Assembly (NCBI GenBank): GCA_910574255.1
Contig: CAJTAK010000003.1
Coordinates: 269,501 to 333,500 of the forward strand
Reading direction: 5' to 3'
Length of the DNA stretch: 64,000 bases
DNA from: Clostridia bacterium
Lineage (GTDB): Bacteria; Bacillota; Clostridia; Lachnospirales; Lachnospiraceae
Shown here: positions 25,462 to 33,803 of the stretch, in pieces
How the letters are laid out: every line of letters begins with the position of its first letter
Numbering within the stretch: position 1 is the stretch's first letter
Notes under the pieces: generated by a model
The model's input: only the letters and a program-made list of their open reading frames with translations
Database searches by the model: none
What the model was told of the DNA's origin: nothing
Translations under genes and position numbers: made by a program

Positions 25462-25517
25462 AAAAGGAAAATGAAAGAAATCAAATCTGCCATAAATGGC
25501 AGGAACGGAGGTGGCAA

Positions 25518-25934
25518 ATGAAAACCATGAAAAAATATAACCTGAAATGTCCTTACTGCGGCTCTCCGGCCATCTGCCGGCCTGCCAGCACCGTCTACGG
25601 GGCGGATACCATTGACCGGAAAAGCTATCTGTATGTCTGCTCCCGCTGGCCCGCCTGTGACGCCTATGTAAGCGCCCATAAAAAGGACCGGAAACCCATG
25701 GGAACCATGGCAGACCGCAGGCTGCGGCGCAAGCGTATCCTGGCACACCGGGCGTTAGAAAAGCTGCGGATAGAACGGCATATGGACAAATGGGCGGTCT
25801 ACGTATGGCTCCAGGCAAAACTGGGGCTTGATGAAAGCCAGGCCCATATCGGCATGTTTTCAGAAGAGATGTGTGAACGGGTTATTACCCTGTGCCGCTC
25901 CCCCGCAGACCCGGACAGCGGCATGGCGGCATGA
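25518..25934 (+). CDS. DUF3268-type zinc-finger protein
   Basis: A 138-residue protein. CPYCG at residues 11-15 and CSRWPACDAYVSAHK near 42-56 form a four-Cys zinc finger with the conserved CDAYV-x-x-H motif, followed by a basic helix-rich region (DRRLRRKRILAHRAL). I recognise this as DUF3268. Probably a nucleic-acid-binding regulator. ATG 25518 follows GGAGGTGG. Confidence 0.75.
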   Translation: MKTMKKYNLKCPYCGSPAICRPASTVYGADTIDRKSYLYVCSRWPACDAYVSAHKKDRKPMGTMADRRLRRKRILAHRALEKLRIERHMDKWAVYVWLQAKLGLDESQAHIGMFSEEMCERVITLCRSPADPDSGMAA

Positions 25935-25949
25935 AAGGAGGCGGTATTT

Positions 25950-26528
25950 ATGAAGCGAAACAATCCTTTAACGAAAGAACAGCAGGCGCTGGTGGAGAAA
26001 AACCTTTCCCTTGTCTACTGGGTCATCATGGAGAGCATCCATGTCAATGAAACCATTTACGGATTCGGATATGAGGATCTGTATCAGGAAGGCTGCATCT
26101 GGCTGTGCCATGCGGCAGCCACCTATGATCCCGCATGTTCCCAGTTCCCCACCTATGCCAAAAAGATCGTGCGTAATGGCCTGCTCTCCTACTGCCGGCA
26201 GATGTGCCTGAAACAGCGCCGCATTACATACCTGGCTGTGGGCCTGCATGGGGAACTGCTCGCTGACGGGGAGCCTGTAGCACAGCCGGATGACTTTCAC
26301 GCACAGTTAAATATGATAGAAACCCTTGACCTTCTCGCATGGGCCGAAAAGAAATATCAGGGTGTGGCAAAGCTCGGCGTCAAAGCCCTGGAGCTGAAGC
26401 TGAAAGGCATGAGCATTTCCGACATTGCCGGTCTGTATCATGTGCCGCCTCCCCATGTAGGCGCATGGATCTCCCGCGCCGCCCAGAAGCTTCGGAAAGA
26501 CAGGCTGTTTCTGTCAGGGCTTTTATGA
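25950..26528 (+). CDS. sigma-70-like factor (first of three)
   Basis: A 192-residue protein with a region-2-like stretch (VEKNLSLVYWVI, GYEDLYQEGCIWLCHAAATYDP, then FPTYAKKIVRNGLLSYCR) and a C-terminal HTH (MSISDIAGLYHVPPPHVGAWISRAAQKLRK) resembling region 4. It may direct RNA polymerase to element promoters or act as a sigma-derived regulator. AAAGGAGG precedes it, 15 bp after the zinc-finger gene. Confidence 0.78.
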   Translation: MKRNNPLTKEQQALVEKNLSLVYWVIMESIHVNETIYGFGYEDLYQEGCIWLCHAAATYDPACSQFPTYAKKIVRNGLLSYCRQMCLKQRRITYLAVGLHGELLADGEPVAQPDDFHAQLNMIETLDLLAWAEKKYQGVAKLGVKALELKLKGMSISDIAGLYHVPPPHVGAWISRAAQKLRKDRLFLSGLL

Positions 26529-26584
26529 CTGCCGCCCCAGGCAGTCTCCTACCTAACCGGAATAAAAACACAGGAGGATTTTTT

Positions 26585-27280
26585 ATGGCATTAAAAACAC
26601 TTTACACGGCTGTCGGACGCTTTGAGCGCAGGACCAACGGCTGCCGGCGCTACTGCCCCGTCATTGTTCTTGGGGGAAAGGAATACATGGTTGATGTCCA
26701 GGAAATGGTCATCTGGAGCTGCCTGAACTGGCGGATCGTCCGCATGGAGGAGATCGGTCTGCTCTATGCAAAGACTTTTCCGGGGCAGGAGGATGTGGTA
26801 GACCGTCCCTGGCGGGAGTGCGTGGAGCGGCTGCTGACACGGGGCCTGCTGGTCTGCGGCAAAGGGGAAACCGAATATGATGCCCTTTATGACCTGCTCT
26901 CTTCCATGTACATCATTCCCACAGATGGCTCCCGCCTTCTAAGGATATTGTCATTTTTGAAGCTGGTCTTTGTGAACCATGTGCCGTTTTCTGCTGCCGG
27001 CCGACTGTTCCGCCGGGACCAGCGTACCGAAAACGAAAAACAGGTCATGGCCCTTGCCAGACAGGCACTGCTCTCCACAGCAGAACTGATCCGGTGCATG
27101 GAAAAGGATATCCGTTCTTTCCCCACGGAAGAGAGCATACTGGACGGCCTTTATGACGATCCGGATACCACCAGCGACAACATCAGCTGCCTGATGCGGC
27201 TTTCCGCTAAAAGCCAGGCGGTCACGCTTGCAGTTGCGAACCTGTACCTGCGCCAGCAGATTATTTTTGAAAGGATATGA
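26585..27280 (+). CDS. unrecognised element protein
   Basis: A 231-residue soluble protein. The N-terminal half is compact alpha/beta (TAVGRFERR, then KEYMVDVQEMVIWSCLNWRIVRMEEI) and could hold a winged-helix-like domain; the rest is helical. No catalytic motif is visible. ATG 26585 has AGGAGG 8 nt upstream. It overlaps or abuts the next membrane protein gene, with which it is probably co-translated. Confidence 0.55.
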   Translation: MALKTLYTAVGRFERRTNGCRRYCPVIVLGGKEYMVDVQEMVIWSCLNWRIVRMEEIGLLYAKTFPGQEDVVDRPWRECVERLLTRGLLVCGKGETEYDALYDLLSSMYIIPTDGSRLLRILSFLKLVFVNHVPFSAAGRLFRRDQRTENEKQVMALARQALLSTAELIRCMEKDIRSFPTEESILDGLYDDPDTTSDNISCLMRLSAKSQAVTLAVANLYLRQQIIFERI

Positions 27281-27285
27281 TACTT

Positions 27286-27774
27286 ATGGAACAATGGTTG
27301 AACTCTCCTTTTACCCTCCGGCTGAAAGTTTTTCTTTTCCTGCTTACAGGAACCGCCATCCTCCTGATGGCTGCCGCTGCATTTTTTATTTCCCGCGACC
27401 GGCTCCTGCTGGTTTTGAGCGGCATTATCTTCTTCTGCTGCCTGCTACGTAGCATGGGGCTCCTGATCGTGATCCTGCGTGGGGACTATGAGACCATCAC
27501 GGGCATCTGCACAGCCGTTTCCTCACAGCCGTTACGCAGGTATCAAAAAATAGAGCTTACAGACAGCCGGGGAGCTGCTGTTATCTTACTTTTGGGGAGA
27601 CAGATAAAAATAAAACCGGACAGAGTTTACTGCTTCTATTTCCGGAAAGCCTCCCGCCCTTCCCTGGGCAGTGAATATCTGAACGCCTCCCTCTCCACGG
27701 ATCTGTTTTTAGGCTACGATTCCGGCCTGCCGGACAACAGGCTGGAAACAAAAAAATCAGATTCTGCAGAATAA
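27286..27774 (+). CDS. two-span membrane protein, unrecognised
   Basis: A 162-residue protein with hydrophobic helices at about 10-33 and 40-64 and a cytoplasmic C-terminal domain. ATG 27286 lies 10 nt after AAAGGA; an ATG three codons earlier overlaps the preceding stop but is too near that site. No family recognised. Confidence 0.5.
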   Translation: MEQWLNSPFTLRLKVFLFLLTGTAILLMAAAAFFISRDRLLLVLSGIIFFCCLLRSMGLLIVILRGDYETITGICTAVSSQPLRRYQKIELTDSRGAAVILLLGRQIKIKPDRVYCFYFRKASRPSLGSEYLNASLSTDLFLGYDSGLPDNRLETKKSDSAE

Positions 27775-27885
27775 CAGGGTCTTGATTCCTGTTTATATAT
27801 AGGAACCTTTACATATTTGCATGGCTTCCAACTACAAAATATTGTATTTCGCCGCTTTAAATATCTATATATAGTATATGTAAAC

Positions 27886-27914
27886 TTGACAGACACAATA
27901 TATGGTGTTATACT
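27886..27914 (+). promoter_or_regulatory. near-consensus sigma-A promoter
   Basis: TTGACA (27886-27891), a 17-nt spacer and TATACT (27909-27914). This is the strongest promoter seen in the window. It fires into a structured RNA region rather than directly into a gene; the predicted transcript start is near 27921. Confidence 0.85.
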
Positions 27915-27920
27915 TACCTT

Positions 27921-28074
27921 GTAATTGATTTTTGTGCGTATCCTTGCAGGATTGCAGACGGTTTTGTCTGTATAGCGATGAGACAGTCGCATTGCACACG
28001 CTGTTAAGTTTGTATATAAGTGTCAGTGGCATTGCTGCGCCCATATGGGCCGGATTCCTGCTGGCACTTTTTTT
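27921..28074 (+). ncRNA. candidate structured RNA with cloverleaf fold
   Basis: The transcript would fold into an outer stem TGTGC/GCACA (27933-27937/27994-27998) enclosing three hairpins: ATCCT/AGGAT (27940-27944/27948-27952), a 7-bp stem with core CAGAC/GTCTG (27953-27959/27966-27972) and GCGA/TCGC (27975-27978/27987-27990). A terminator with seven T's follows, so a free RNA of about 155 nt is likely. The SSB-like gene begins 35 nt further on, so a terminator-controlled leader is the alternative. The three-armed shape is tRNA-like, but there is no tRNA sequence. Confidence 0.6.
28020..28074 (+). terminator. terminator of the structured RNA / leader
   Basis: GTGTCAG pairs with CTGGCAC (28020-28026/28061-28067, one G-U) around an inner hairpin GCCCATATGGGC (28039-28050), followed by TTTTTTT. 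Placed between the strong promoter and the SSB-like gene. Confidence 0.75.
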
Positions 28075-28108
28075 ATAGATAACAAGGCCAGTGGCAGAAA
28101 GGAGTGTT

Positions 28109-28519
28109 ATGGCACAGATTTTTGCATTTGGACGTGTGGAGAATGACCTGGTTCCCCAAAAGAGCCAGAGAGATTCCACCTATGTCTGTTTCGGTTTTAC
28201 CGAGCAGACCGGCAAGGGGCAGTTCCAGTATTACCAGGTCTGGGCATGGGATGATGAGGTATCCCGCCTGATGCAGCTTGGTGTAAAGAAGGAAAGCCGG
28301 TTATGGATCACCGGCACACAGCGGCTGGTGGACTGTACCTCAAGCCATGGGAAGGAAAAGGCGAAGGTCTTAAAGATCTATCTGTCCAACTTTGGATTTC
28401 TTCCCGGCCGCTTTCCAAAGGAAAGCCCCGCCGATTTTCCAAATGACCCTGAGACCGCAGAATCCGCCCCTCCCCCTGTGGAGGTACTGGACGGAGAACG
28501 CGAGTCCCTGCCGGAGTGA
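28109..28519 (+). CDS. SSB-like single-stranded DNA-binding protein
   Basis: A 136-residue protein whose first 100 residues read as an OB fold (MAQIFAFGRVENDLV, YVCFGFTEQ, FQYYQVWAW, RLWITGTQRL, KVLKIYLSNFGFLPGR), the order seen in SSB-type proteins. The C-terminus is acidic and Pro-rich and ends LDGERESLPE in place of the usual DDDIPF-type tip. The ATG follows AAAGGAG. It would protect ssDNA during transfer or replication. Confidence 0.75.
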   Translation: MAQIFAFGRVENDLVPQKSQRDSTYVCFGFTEQTGKGQFQYYQVWAWDDEVSRLMQLGVKKESRLWITGTQRLVDCTSSHGKEKAKVLKIYLSNFGFLPGRFPKESPADFPNDPETAESAPPPVEVLDGERESLPE

Positions 28520-28541
28520 TTCCCATTCCGGCTCCAGAAGA

Positions 28542-28598
28542 GGAACCGTACCGGTTTTCAGAATGATACTGAAAAGCCAGTATGGTTCCTCTTTTTTT
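28542..28598 (+). terminator. rho-independent terminator after the SSB-like gene
   Basis: GGAACC...TTTTCAG pairs with CTGAAAA...GGTTCC (28542-28560 region with 28569-28589), followed by TCTTTTTTT. The long stem contains one small mismatch region. Confidence 0.82.
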
Positions 28599-28654
28599 GT
28601 GCATGCAGAACATGCAGGTTACTTTTAACAATAACAAAGAAAGGATGGTAAAAA

Positions 28655-29467
28655 ATGAAAAGCGACAAAGCCCTGTGGGGCAGCATCAGCATTCTTGTGG
28701 GGGCGGTTATCGCCATACTGGCACTGATAAGGGGTGCCTGGCAGTCCTGGCTCCTGATCGGGGTATTCACCCTTTGGGGGCTGTGGGTCACAGCGGTACT
28801 CTTACGGCCTTACATGCAGCAGGCAAAACGCCGCAGGATGCGTGAACAGCTTACAAGGAAACGCCTGGCGGAAGGGATCGCCTCTTCACAGCCCCCTGCA
28901 TTTCCTGTCATGGAAGCCTCAGAAACGGAACTGCTGCTGCTCCGCCATGTCAACCACCGGATCTCTGCCTATCTACGGGCAGTTTATCCTGATGTACGGT
29001 GGGAGTGGTGCGAAAAGAGACCGGAAAAATTAGTGCTGGCGGGAGGAACCGGACGCATCCGCCTTTACGGCATCCCGGATTTTGACCATGCAGATGTATG
29101 TGTGGATCAGGATGCCAGCATCAACTGTAACATGTTAAAGATCGTTCCCCTCTCAGAGGCCGGAGGATGTGAACCGGAAGATACCATTCCGCCCAATAAG
29201 CAGCCGGTAGACCCCCAGATCTGGTATGAAGTCCAGGGAAGGAAGGTTTTGGAAGCTCTTGTGGCAGACTTAAATTCCAGAGGCCACAGCCGTCTGACCA
29301 TCCATGAGGACGGTGATATCTGCATCGAGGAAGATACGGAGGAGGTGGCAAAAGAGCACCTTGCCGGCTTTCCGGAAAAAACGTACTGGCCCCGGCTTCT
29401 GCAGGTTTTTGAGCGTAACGGGCTGGCGGCTGAAATCATGGCGAATGGCATCCAGATTTCCTGGTAA
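28655..29467 (+). CDS. two-span membrane protein with cytoplasmic domain
   Basis: A 270-residue protein: helices at about 8-26 and 30-50, a very basic stretch (KRRRMREQLTRKRLAEG) and a soluble C-terminal domain of 190 residues. No family recognised. The basic patch facing the cytoplasm would suit DNA or membrane contact. GAAAGGATGG lies before the ATG. It begins after a terminator and may open the DUF932 operon. Confidence 0.5.
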   Translation: MKSDKALWGSISILVGAVIAILALIRGAWQSWLLIGVFTLWGLWVTAVLLRPYMQQAKRRRMREQLTRKRLAEGIASSQPPAFPVMEASETELLLLRHVNHRISAYLRAVYPDVRWEWCEKRPEKLVLAGGTGRIRLYGIPDFDHADVCVDQDASINCNMLKIVPLSEAGGCEPEDTIPPNKQPVDPQIWYEVQGRKVLEALVADLNSRGHSRLTIHEDGDICIEEDTEEVAKEHLAGFPEKTYWPRLLQVFERNGLAAEIMANGIQISW

Positions 29468-29499
29468 GCCCGCACACAATAAGAAAGGAGCGAAACAGA

Positions 29500-30570
29500 A
29501 TGAAAGAAGGTCTTTCCCTGGAAGAAATGGCCGCCGAGATCACCCGGCAGAGTAAGTTAAAAGAAGATTATCTGGTGGATACCAGAAGCCTGCAGATGGA
29601 GCCCTATGATTCTCAGGTCTATCTCCACATGTTTGATGGAAAAACCGAACCTGTGGAGCCCATGCAGGTCAATACCATCGCCCATCGGCAGCTGGGAACT
29701 CATTTAAAGATTCCCGCATCCTACTATGACCGGATGCTTGCGGAAAAACCGGAGCTTCTTGCTGCCAATGTCAATGCCTGGTTCCAGCATGCCCCGTCTA
29801 AACGGCTGCTGCGTACCATGGGCGGCACGGCAAGGGCATTTTTAAGTAACCGCTACCGCCGGATCGATAATCTGGAGATTGCCCAGGCAGTCCTGCCTAT
29901 TATCGGACGCATGGAAGGCGCACGTTTTGAGAGCTGTCAGATCACGGACAGCCGGATGTATATGAAAGTGGTCAATACCCGCCTGGAAGCGGAGGTTGTG
30001 CCGGGAGACATTGTGCAGGCCGGCGTTATCATATCCAACAGCGAAACCGGTATGGGTGCTGTCAATATCCAGCCCCTTGTCTACCGCCTGGTATGCAGCA
30101 ACGGCATGATCGTCAATGATGCACAGACCCGCCGCAACCACGTGGGCCGGGTCAATGACATGGAGGAAAGCTTCCAGCTCTATTCCGAAAAGACACTGGC
30201 CGCCGATGACAAAGCTTTTATCCTGAAGATCCAGGATACCGTCAGGGCCGCCGTGGAGGAGGCACGCTTTTCCCAGGTGGTCGGCATGATGCAGGACGCC
30301 GCAAAAGCAGAGATGAACACCAAAGATGTCCCTGGCATTGTGAAGCTGGCCAGCCGGGAATTCCACATCACGGATGATGAGGGAGAAGGAATCCTCCAGC
30401 ATCTGATTGAAGGAAAAGACCTGACCCTGTACGGGCTTTCCAACGCTGTTACAAGGCACAGCCAGGATGTGGAGAGTTATGACAGGGCCACCCAGCTGGA
30501 GAGTATCGGCTATAACATTCTTTCCATGCCGGCCCGCCAGTGGAACCGGATCAACCAGGCAGCCGCTTAA
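29500..30570 (+). CDS. DUF932 phage/plasmid-like protein
   Basis: A 356-residue protein with the conserved DUF932 order: HRQLGTHLKIPASYYDRML near 70, LLRTMGGTARAFLSNRYRRIDN near 110 and LVCSNGMIV near 200, then a helical C-terminus. DUF932 proteins are common on plasmids and phages and their exact role is unproven; they are usually near recombination or replication genes, as here. GAAAGGAG precedes the ATG. Confidence 0.85.
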   Translation: MKEGLSLEEMAAEITRQSKLKEDYLVDTRSLQMEPYDSQVYLHMFDGKTEPVEPMQVNTIAHRQLGTHLKIPASYYDRMLAEKPELLAANVNAWFQHAPSKRLLRTMGGTARAFLSNRYRRIDNLEIAQAVLPIIGRMEGARFESCQITDSRMYMKVVNTRLEAEVVPGDIVQAGVIISNSETGMGAVNIQPLVYRLVCSNGMIVNDAQTRRNHVGRVNDMEESFQLYSEKTLAADDKAFILKIQDTVRAAVEEARFSQVVGMMQDAAKAEMNTKDVPGIVKLASREFHITDDEGEGILQHLIEGKDLTLYGLSNAVTRHSQDVESYDRATQLESIGYNILSMPARQWNRINQAAA

Positions 30571-30613
30571 TACAGCCAATAAAAAACAATTCAAATCCAA
30601 GGAGGAAAACAGT

Positions 30614-31453
30614 ATGTATAACACCCAGAACAACGCTTTGGCAGAACAGGAAAAATTTATGCTCCCGGCAGCCATGCCGGAAGGAGAATTCACCCAGGAG
30701 GAACTGGCAGAGGACATGGACGGCCTGCAGATGAGCTTCCCCCGGATCAAGATCCCGGGCGGCGGTGCTCTGATGTTCGAGATCCCCTCCGATGATCCGG
30801 AAAATCCGGATTATGCCAAAACCCTGGAAGGGGTCATCCTCTTCAACCATCCCAACAACGCTTACTGGCCGGAGGGCAGCGAGTATGACGACAACTCCAA
30901 TCCCCTGTGCTCTTCCGTAGATGGAAAGCAGGGGATCGGGGAGCCGGGCGGTTCCTGTGCGGCCTGCGCTTTAAACCAGTTCGGCTCTGCTGCAGAAGGG
31001 GCAGGCAAGGCATGCAAGAACATGCGTGTGCTCTACCTGCTCCGCAGCGGTGAGTTCATGCCGTTACAGGTAACTCTGCCGCCCACCAGCTTAAAGCCCT
31101 TCCGTGAGTTCATGAACCAGTCCTTTATGCTCCGCCGCCGTGCGACCTATGGCAGCGTGGTACAGATCGCACTGAAAAAAATGAGCAACGGAAAAGATGA
31201 CTACAGCGTCGCCACCTTCCGCCGGCTGTACGATTTCAGCGGCGAGGAGCTGGCACAGATCCGACAGTTTGCAGATGGTTTCAAGACACAGATCCGCATG
31301 ATGCTCCAGCAGCGTGCAGCCGTCAATGAAACACAGCATGACGATGGCTGCGATTACGGTAACAGCAATGTGGAAGTCCTGCCGGCAGGCGGAGGCGGAA
31401 AGTTTAACTACGGACAGCCCCTTGACGGAGAACGTGAAGCCCTGCCCGCATGA
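30614..31453 (+). CDS. Cys-rich DNA-metabolism protein sharing the SSB-like tail
   Basis: A 279-residue protein. CAACALNQFGSAAEGAGKAC (residues about 116-135) with an upstream Cys (LCSS) suggests a zinc-binding knuckle, followed by a beta-rich region (RVLYLLRSGEFMPLQVTLPP). The C-terminus ends LDGEREALPA, almost identical to the SSB-like protein encoded 2.1 kb upstream. An ssDNA-binding or annealing role is inferred from this and from the DUF932 neighbour. GGAGG precedes the ATG. Confidence 0.6.
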   Translation: MYNTQNNALAEQEKFMLPAAMPEGEFTQEELAEDMDGLQMSFPRIKIPGGGALMFEIPSDDPENPDYAKTLEGVILFNHPNNAYWPEGSEYDDNSNPLCSSVDGKQGIGEPGGSCAACALNQFGSAAEGAGKACKNMRVLYLLRSGEFMPLQVTLPPTSLKPFREFMNQSFMLRRRATYGSVVQIALKKMSNGKDDYSVATFRRLYDFSGEELAQIRQFADGFKTQIRMMLQQRAAVNETQHDDGCDYGNSNVEVLPAGGGGKFNYGQPLDGEREALPA

Positions 31454-31496
31454 TCGGATGTAACAGATATGGCCTGATGCCATATGTAACGTATCA

Positions 31497-31534
31497 AAAG
31501 GATTCTCCCGGTTTACTTCCGGGGGAGTCCTTTT
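31497..31534 (+). terminator. hairpin terminator before the second sigma-like gene
   Basis: AAAGGATTCTCCCGG pairs with CCGGGGGAGTCCTTTT (two G-U pairs) around a 7-nt loop. A second hairpin, ATATGGC/GCCATAT, lies just upstream (31467-31485). Confidence 0.72.
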
Positions 31535-31557
31535 CGCATTTAAAGGAGGAAATTTCT

Positions 31558-32097
31558 ATGAAATCTGAAATACCACTAACCCCGGAGCAGCGTTTGTTTG
31601 CTGAAGAAAACCATAATCTTGTCTATAAATTCTTAGCAGAAAATCACCTGCCCCGCGATGAATTTTATGATGTAGTCATTTTCGGTTATCTACGTGCAGT
31701 TTCCCGCTATTTTAATGAACTGAAATTACAGCAGTATTCATTTGCTACTATTGCATGGCGCAGAATGTCAGCATGTATATCTGACTATAGAAGAAAACAA
31801 AGACGCCCCAAGCACAATGCCGATGTAGTTAGTCTGCATATCAAGCCAAACGAAGATAGTTTGGCTTTAGAAGAAACTATAGCCGCACCTAATCCATATA
31901 TGTGCCAACTGGAGGAACAGCTTCTCCTGCACGACCTGGCAAAACGGGTATCCAGGCAGCAGATGAACATCGTGCATCTGAAATCCTGTGGGTACAATGA
32001 CCGTGATATCGCTCACAGGCAGAATACTACCATGAAACGTGTCCAGGAACTTCTGGAGGAAATACGAACTGTATTGATGGAGATGTGCTATGAATAA
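31558..32097 (+). CDS. sigma-70-like factor (second of three)
   Basis: A 179-residue protein with a region-2-like part (EENHNLVYKFLAEN, FYDVVIFGYLRAVSRYF, FATIAWRRMSACISDY) and a C-terminal HTH (GYNDRDIAHRQNTTMKRVQELLEEI). It differs clearly from the first sigma-like protein, so the element carries divergent regulators. ATG follows AAAGGAGG. The gene overlaps the next by 8 nt. Confidence 0.75.
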   Translation: MKSEIPLTPEQRLFAEENHNLVYKFLAENHLPRDEFYDVVIFGYLRAVSRYFNELKLQQYSFATIAWRRMSACISDYRRKQRRPKHNADVVSLHIKPNEDSLALEETIAAPNPYMCQLEEQLLLHDLAKRVSRQQMNIVHLKSCGYNDRDIAHRQNTTMKRVQELLEEIRTVLMEMCYE

Positions 32098-32437
32098 TAC
32101 TAACAATTTTGAATCTTTTTTAGAGAAACGGAATGATATTCTGGATGGTCAGGCGTATCAGCTATTACGACTTTTGACATGTCCTGAAATCGAGCAGACA
32201 GAAACACTGTCCGAATTCCTATGGGATATGGCTTTCATTGGCCCGCTACTGGAAACAGCGGAATCTTTACTTCAAAAGGCCGGTTTTTCAACCTGTTATC
32301 CGTATTATGGAGAAAATGAAATTCCCTGTATCCATACCAGTCTGTGCCAACATCCGAACTGTCCGTTCCTGACAGATTCTCACATGGATTTTCCCAAAAC
32401 ATCAACTAAGAAACAGAATGGAGGTCAGAAAGAATGA
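32090..32437 (+). CDS. unrecognised 115-residue protein
   Basis: Acidic helical N-terminus (SFLEKRNDILDGQAYQLLRLL) and a C-terminal Cys pair region (SLCQHPNCPFLTD) that may bind metal. It overlaps both neighbours (8 nt with the sigma-like gene, ATGA-type with the next), so the three are translated together. It may be a partner or anti-sigma protein, by position only. Confidence 0.5.
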   Translation: MNNTNNFESFLEKRNDILDGQAYQLLRLLTCPEIEQTETLSEFLWDMAFIGPLLETAESLLQKAGFSTCYPYYGENEIPCIHTSLCQHPNCPFLTDSHMDFPKTSTKKQNGGQKE

Positions 32438-32688
32438 GAAAGAAAAAAGAAGAAAAAAAGAAAGTAATGCTCTGTGGCCAGCTGATCTGCCCTGTTACGA
32501 TCGGAAAACCTGCCATCTTTGCGGCCGGGGGGAACCTCTACCGTACCTCCCGTGTTGTGGCACTGCATAAGCACACCATGGATGAGGTTCATTTTGAGAC
32601 CATGAACACCCATTACCATTTATCTATGAGCCCTTTTCCGCTGGCGGCCATGAGTCCGCTCCCTGTGAGACTGGCCGCATGTGCATAA
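32434..32688 (+). CDS. small basic element protein, unrecognised
   Basis: An 84-residue protein starting with a Lys/Glu tract (MRKKKEEKKK) and continuing VMLCGQLICPVTIGKPAIFAAGG-type beta-rich sequence with LYRTSRVVALHKHT. A recurrent type in such elements as far as I remember; function unknown. The start overlaps the previous stop. Confidence 0.5.
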   Translation: MRKKKEEKKKVMLCGQLICPVTIGKPAIFAAGGNLYRTSRVVALHKHTMDEVHFETMNTHYHLSMSPFPLAAMSPLPVRLAACA

Positions 32689-32741
32689 ATGGACTTTAAG
32701 TAACTGTGGCGGCAGTGTTTCACTGTCCGCCTTCATGTTCC

Positions 32742-32775
32742 GGCCGTAGTTAATCCCAGACTGCGGCCTTTTCTT
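32742..32775 (+). terminator. rho-independent terminator
   Basis: GGCCGTAGT pairs with ACTGCGGCC (32742-32750/32760-32768) and is followed by TTTTCTT. A second hairpin with GGCGG/CCGCC and CAGTG/CACTG arms lies at about 32709-32731. Confidence 0.75.
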
Positions 32776-32810
32776 ATGGATATGCTTATGGCATACAGAC
32801 AGGAGGCATT

Positions 32811-33698
32811 ATGAATATAAAAGAATTTGCAGAGCGTATGAAATCATCCATTTCCAATGTCCTGCCGAAGGAAGTCACTATGATAGAACAGCTGAAAATA
32901 AACGGCATTTATTCCTATGGAATCCGTATTTCAGAGCCAAATTCCCATACAGGGATCACCATTTCCCTGGAACCCTTTTTCGAGACATTTCTGGATACAG
33001 ACAACTGGACGAGAACCGTTGACTATGTTCTCGATTTTTACAAAAACCAGGCTCTGCCAGAATCTCTGGATGCGGAATGGCTTTATGATTTTGAGCAGGT
33101 CCGGTCAGGGCTGTATTACATTCTTGTAAATTATGAAGCAAATGAAGAACTTCTCCATAAGGTGCCATACACAAAATTTCTGGATCTGGCAAAAATATAC
33201 TATGTGCAGTGTCCCCTTGGGGAATCAGATACAGGAACTATTCTTGTACGGAACGAACATCTGAAAGATTGGGGGATATCCATCTATGAACTGGATAAAG
33301 CAGCAGAAGAAAATACGCCCCGTCTTTACCCGGCATCTATCACCTGCCTTATGGATGAAGCCGGACTGGGAAATCTTCTCGGCGTTCCTTTTGAACTGCC
33401 GCAGGAGCCGCTGATTCCCATGTTTGCTCTTTCCAATACCCAGAACGATCATGGAGCCACGGCTGTCTGCTATCAGAAGATTCTGGATGATTTTTCTCAG
33501 AAAATACAGGATGACCTGATCCTTCTGCCCAGTTCTGTCCACGAAATGCTTTTGATACCGTTACATAAAGATGATGATATCCCGTCCCATAAAGAAACGG
33601 TTTATGATGCGAACCGTTATATTCTGGAACCTTCCCAGTTCCTGTCTGATAACGTATATCTTTTCAGCAGGAAAGACAAACAAATTACGATTGCCTGA
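32811..33698 (+). CDS. DUF5688 family protein
   Basis: A 295-residue protein. The C-terminal ALSNTQNDHGATAVCYQKIL and LILLPSSVHEMLLIPL stretches are typical of DUF5688, a family frequent on Lachnospiraceae elements and often in tandem on phage-like or conjugative cargo. Function unknown. The ATG follows AGGAGG after a terminator, so it probably opens a new unit. Confidence 0.7.
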   Translation: MNIKEFAERMKSSISNVLPKEVTMIEQLKINGIYSYGIRISEPNSHTGITISLEPFFETFLDTDNWTRTVDYVLDFYKNQALPESLDAEWLYDFEQVRSGLYYILVNYEANEELLHKVPYTKFLDLAKIYYVQCPLGESDTGTILVRNEHLKDWGISIYELDKAAEENTPRLYPASITCLMDEAGLGNLLGVPFELPQEPLIPMFALSNTQNDHGATAVCYQKILDDFSQKIQDDLILLPSSVHEMLLIPLHKDDDIPSHKETVYDANRYILEPSQFLSDNVYLFSRKDKQITIA

Positions 33699-33803
33699 TA
33701 CTCCGGCAGGAAAGTTCCCCAAAGGATACTGCCCTGCCTTTTGGTATTAAAGCAGACTGGAAACAGATTCCTCATTTTTCACAAGGATAGAAAGGAAACG
33801 ATT

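Noticed and set aside
27933-27998. A tRNA gene, because of the cloverleaf shape
   Set aside because: No T-loop TTCRA, no 7-bp acceptor and no credible anticodon arm; treated as a structured RNA instead.
29842-30750. A 302-codon frame antisense to the DUF932 gene
   Set aside because: Same reason: a mirror of a well-supported gene, with no recognisable domain.
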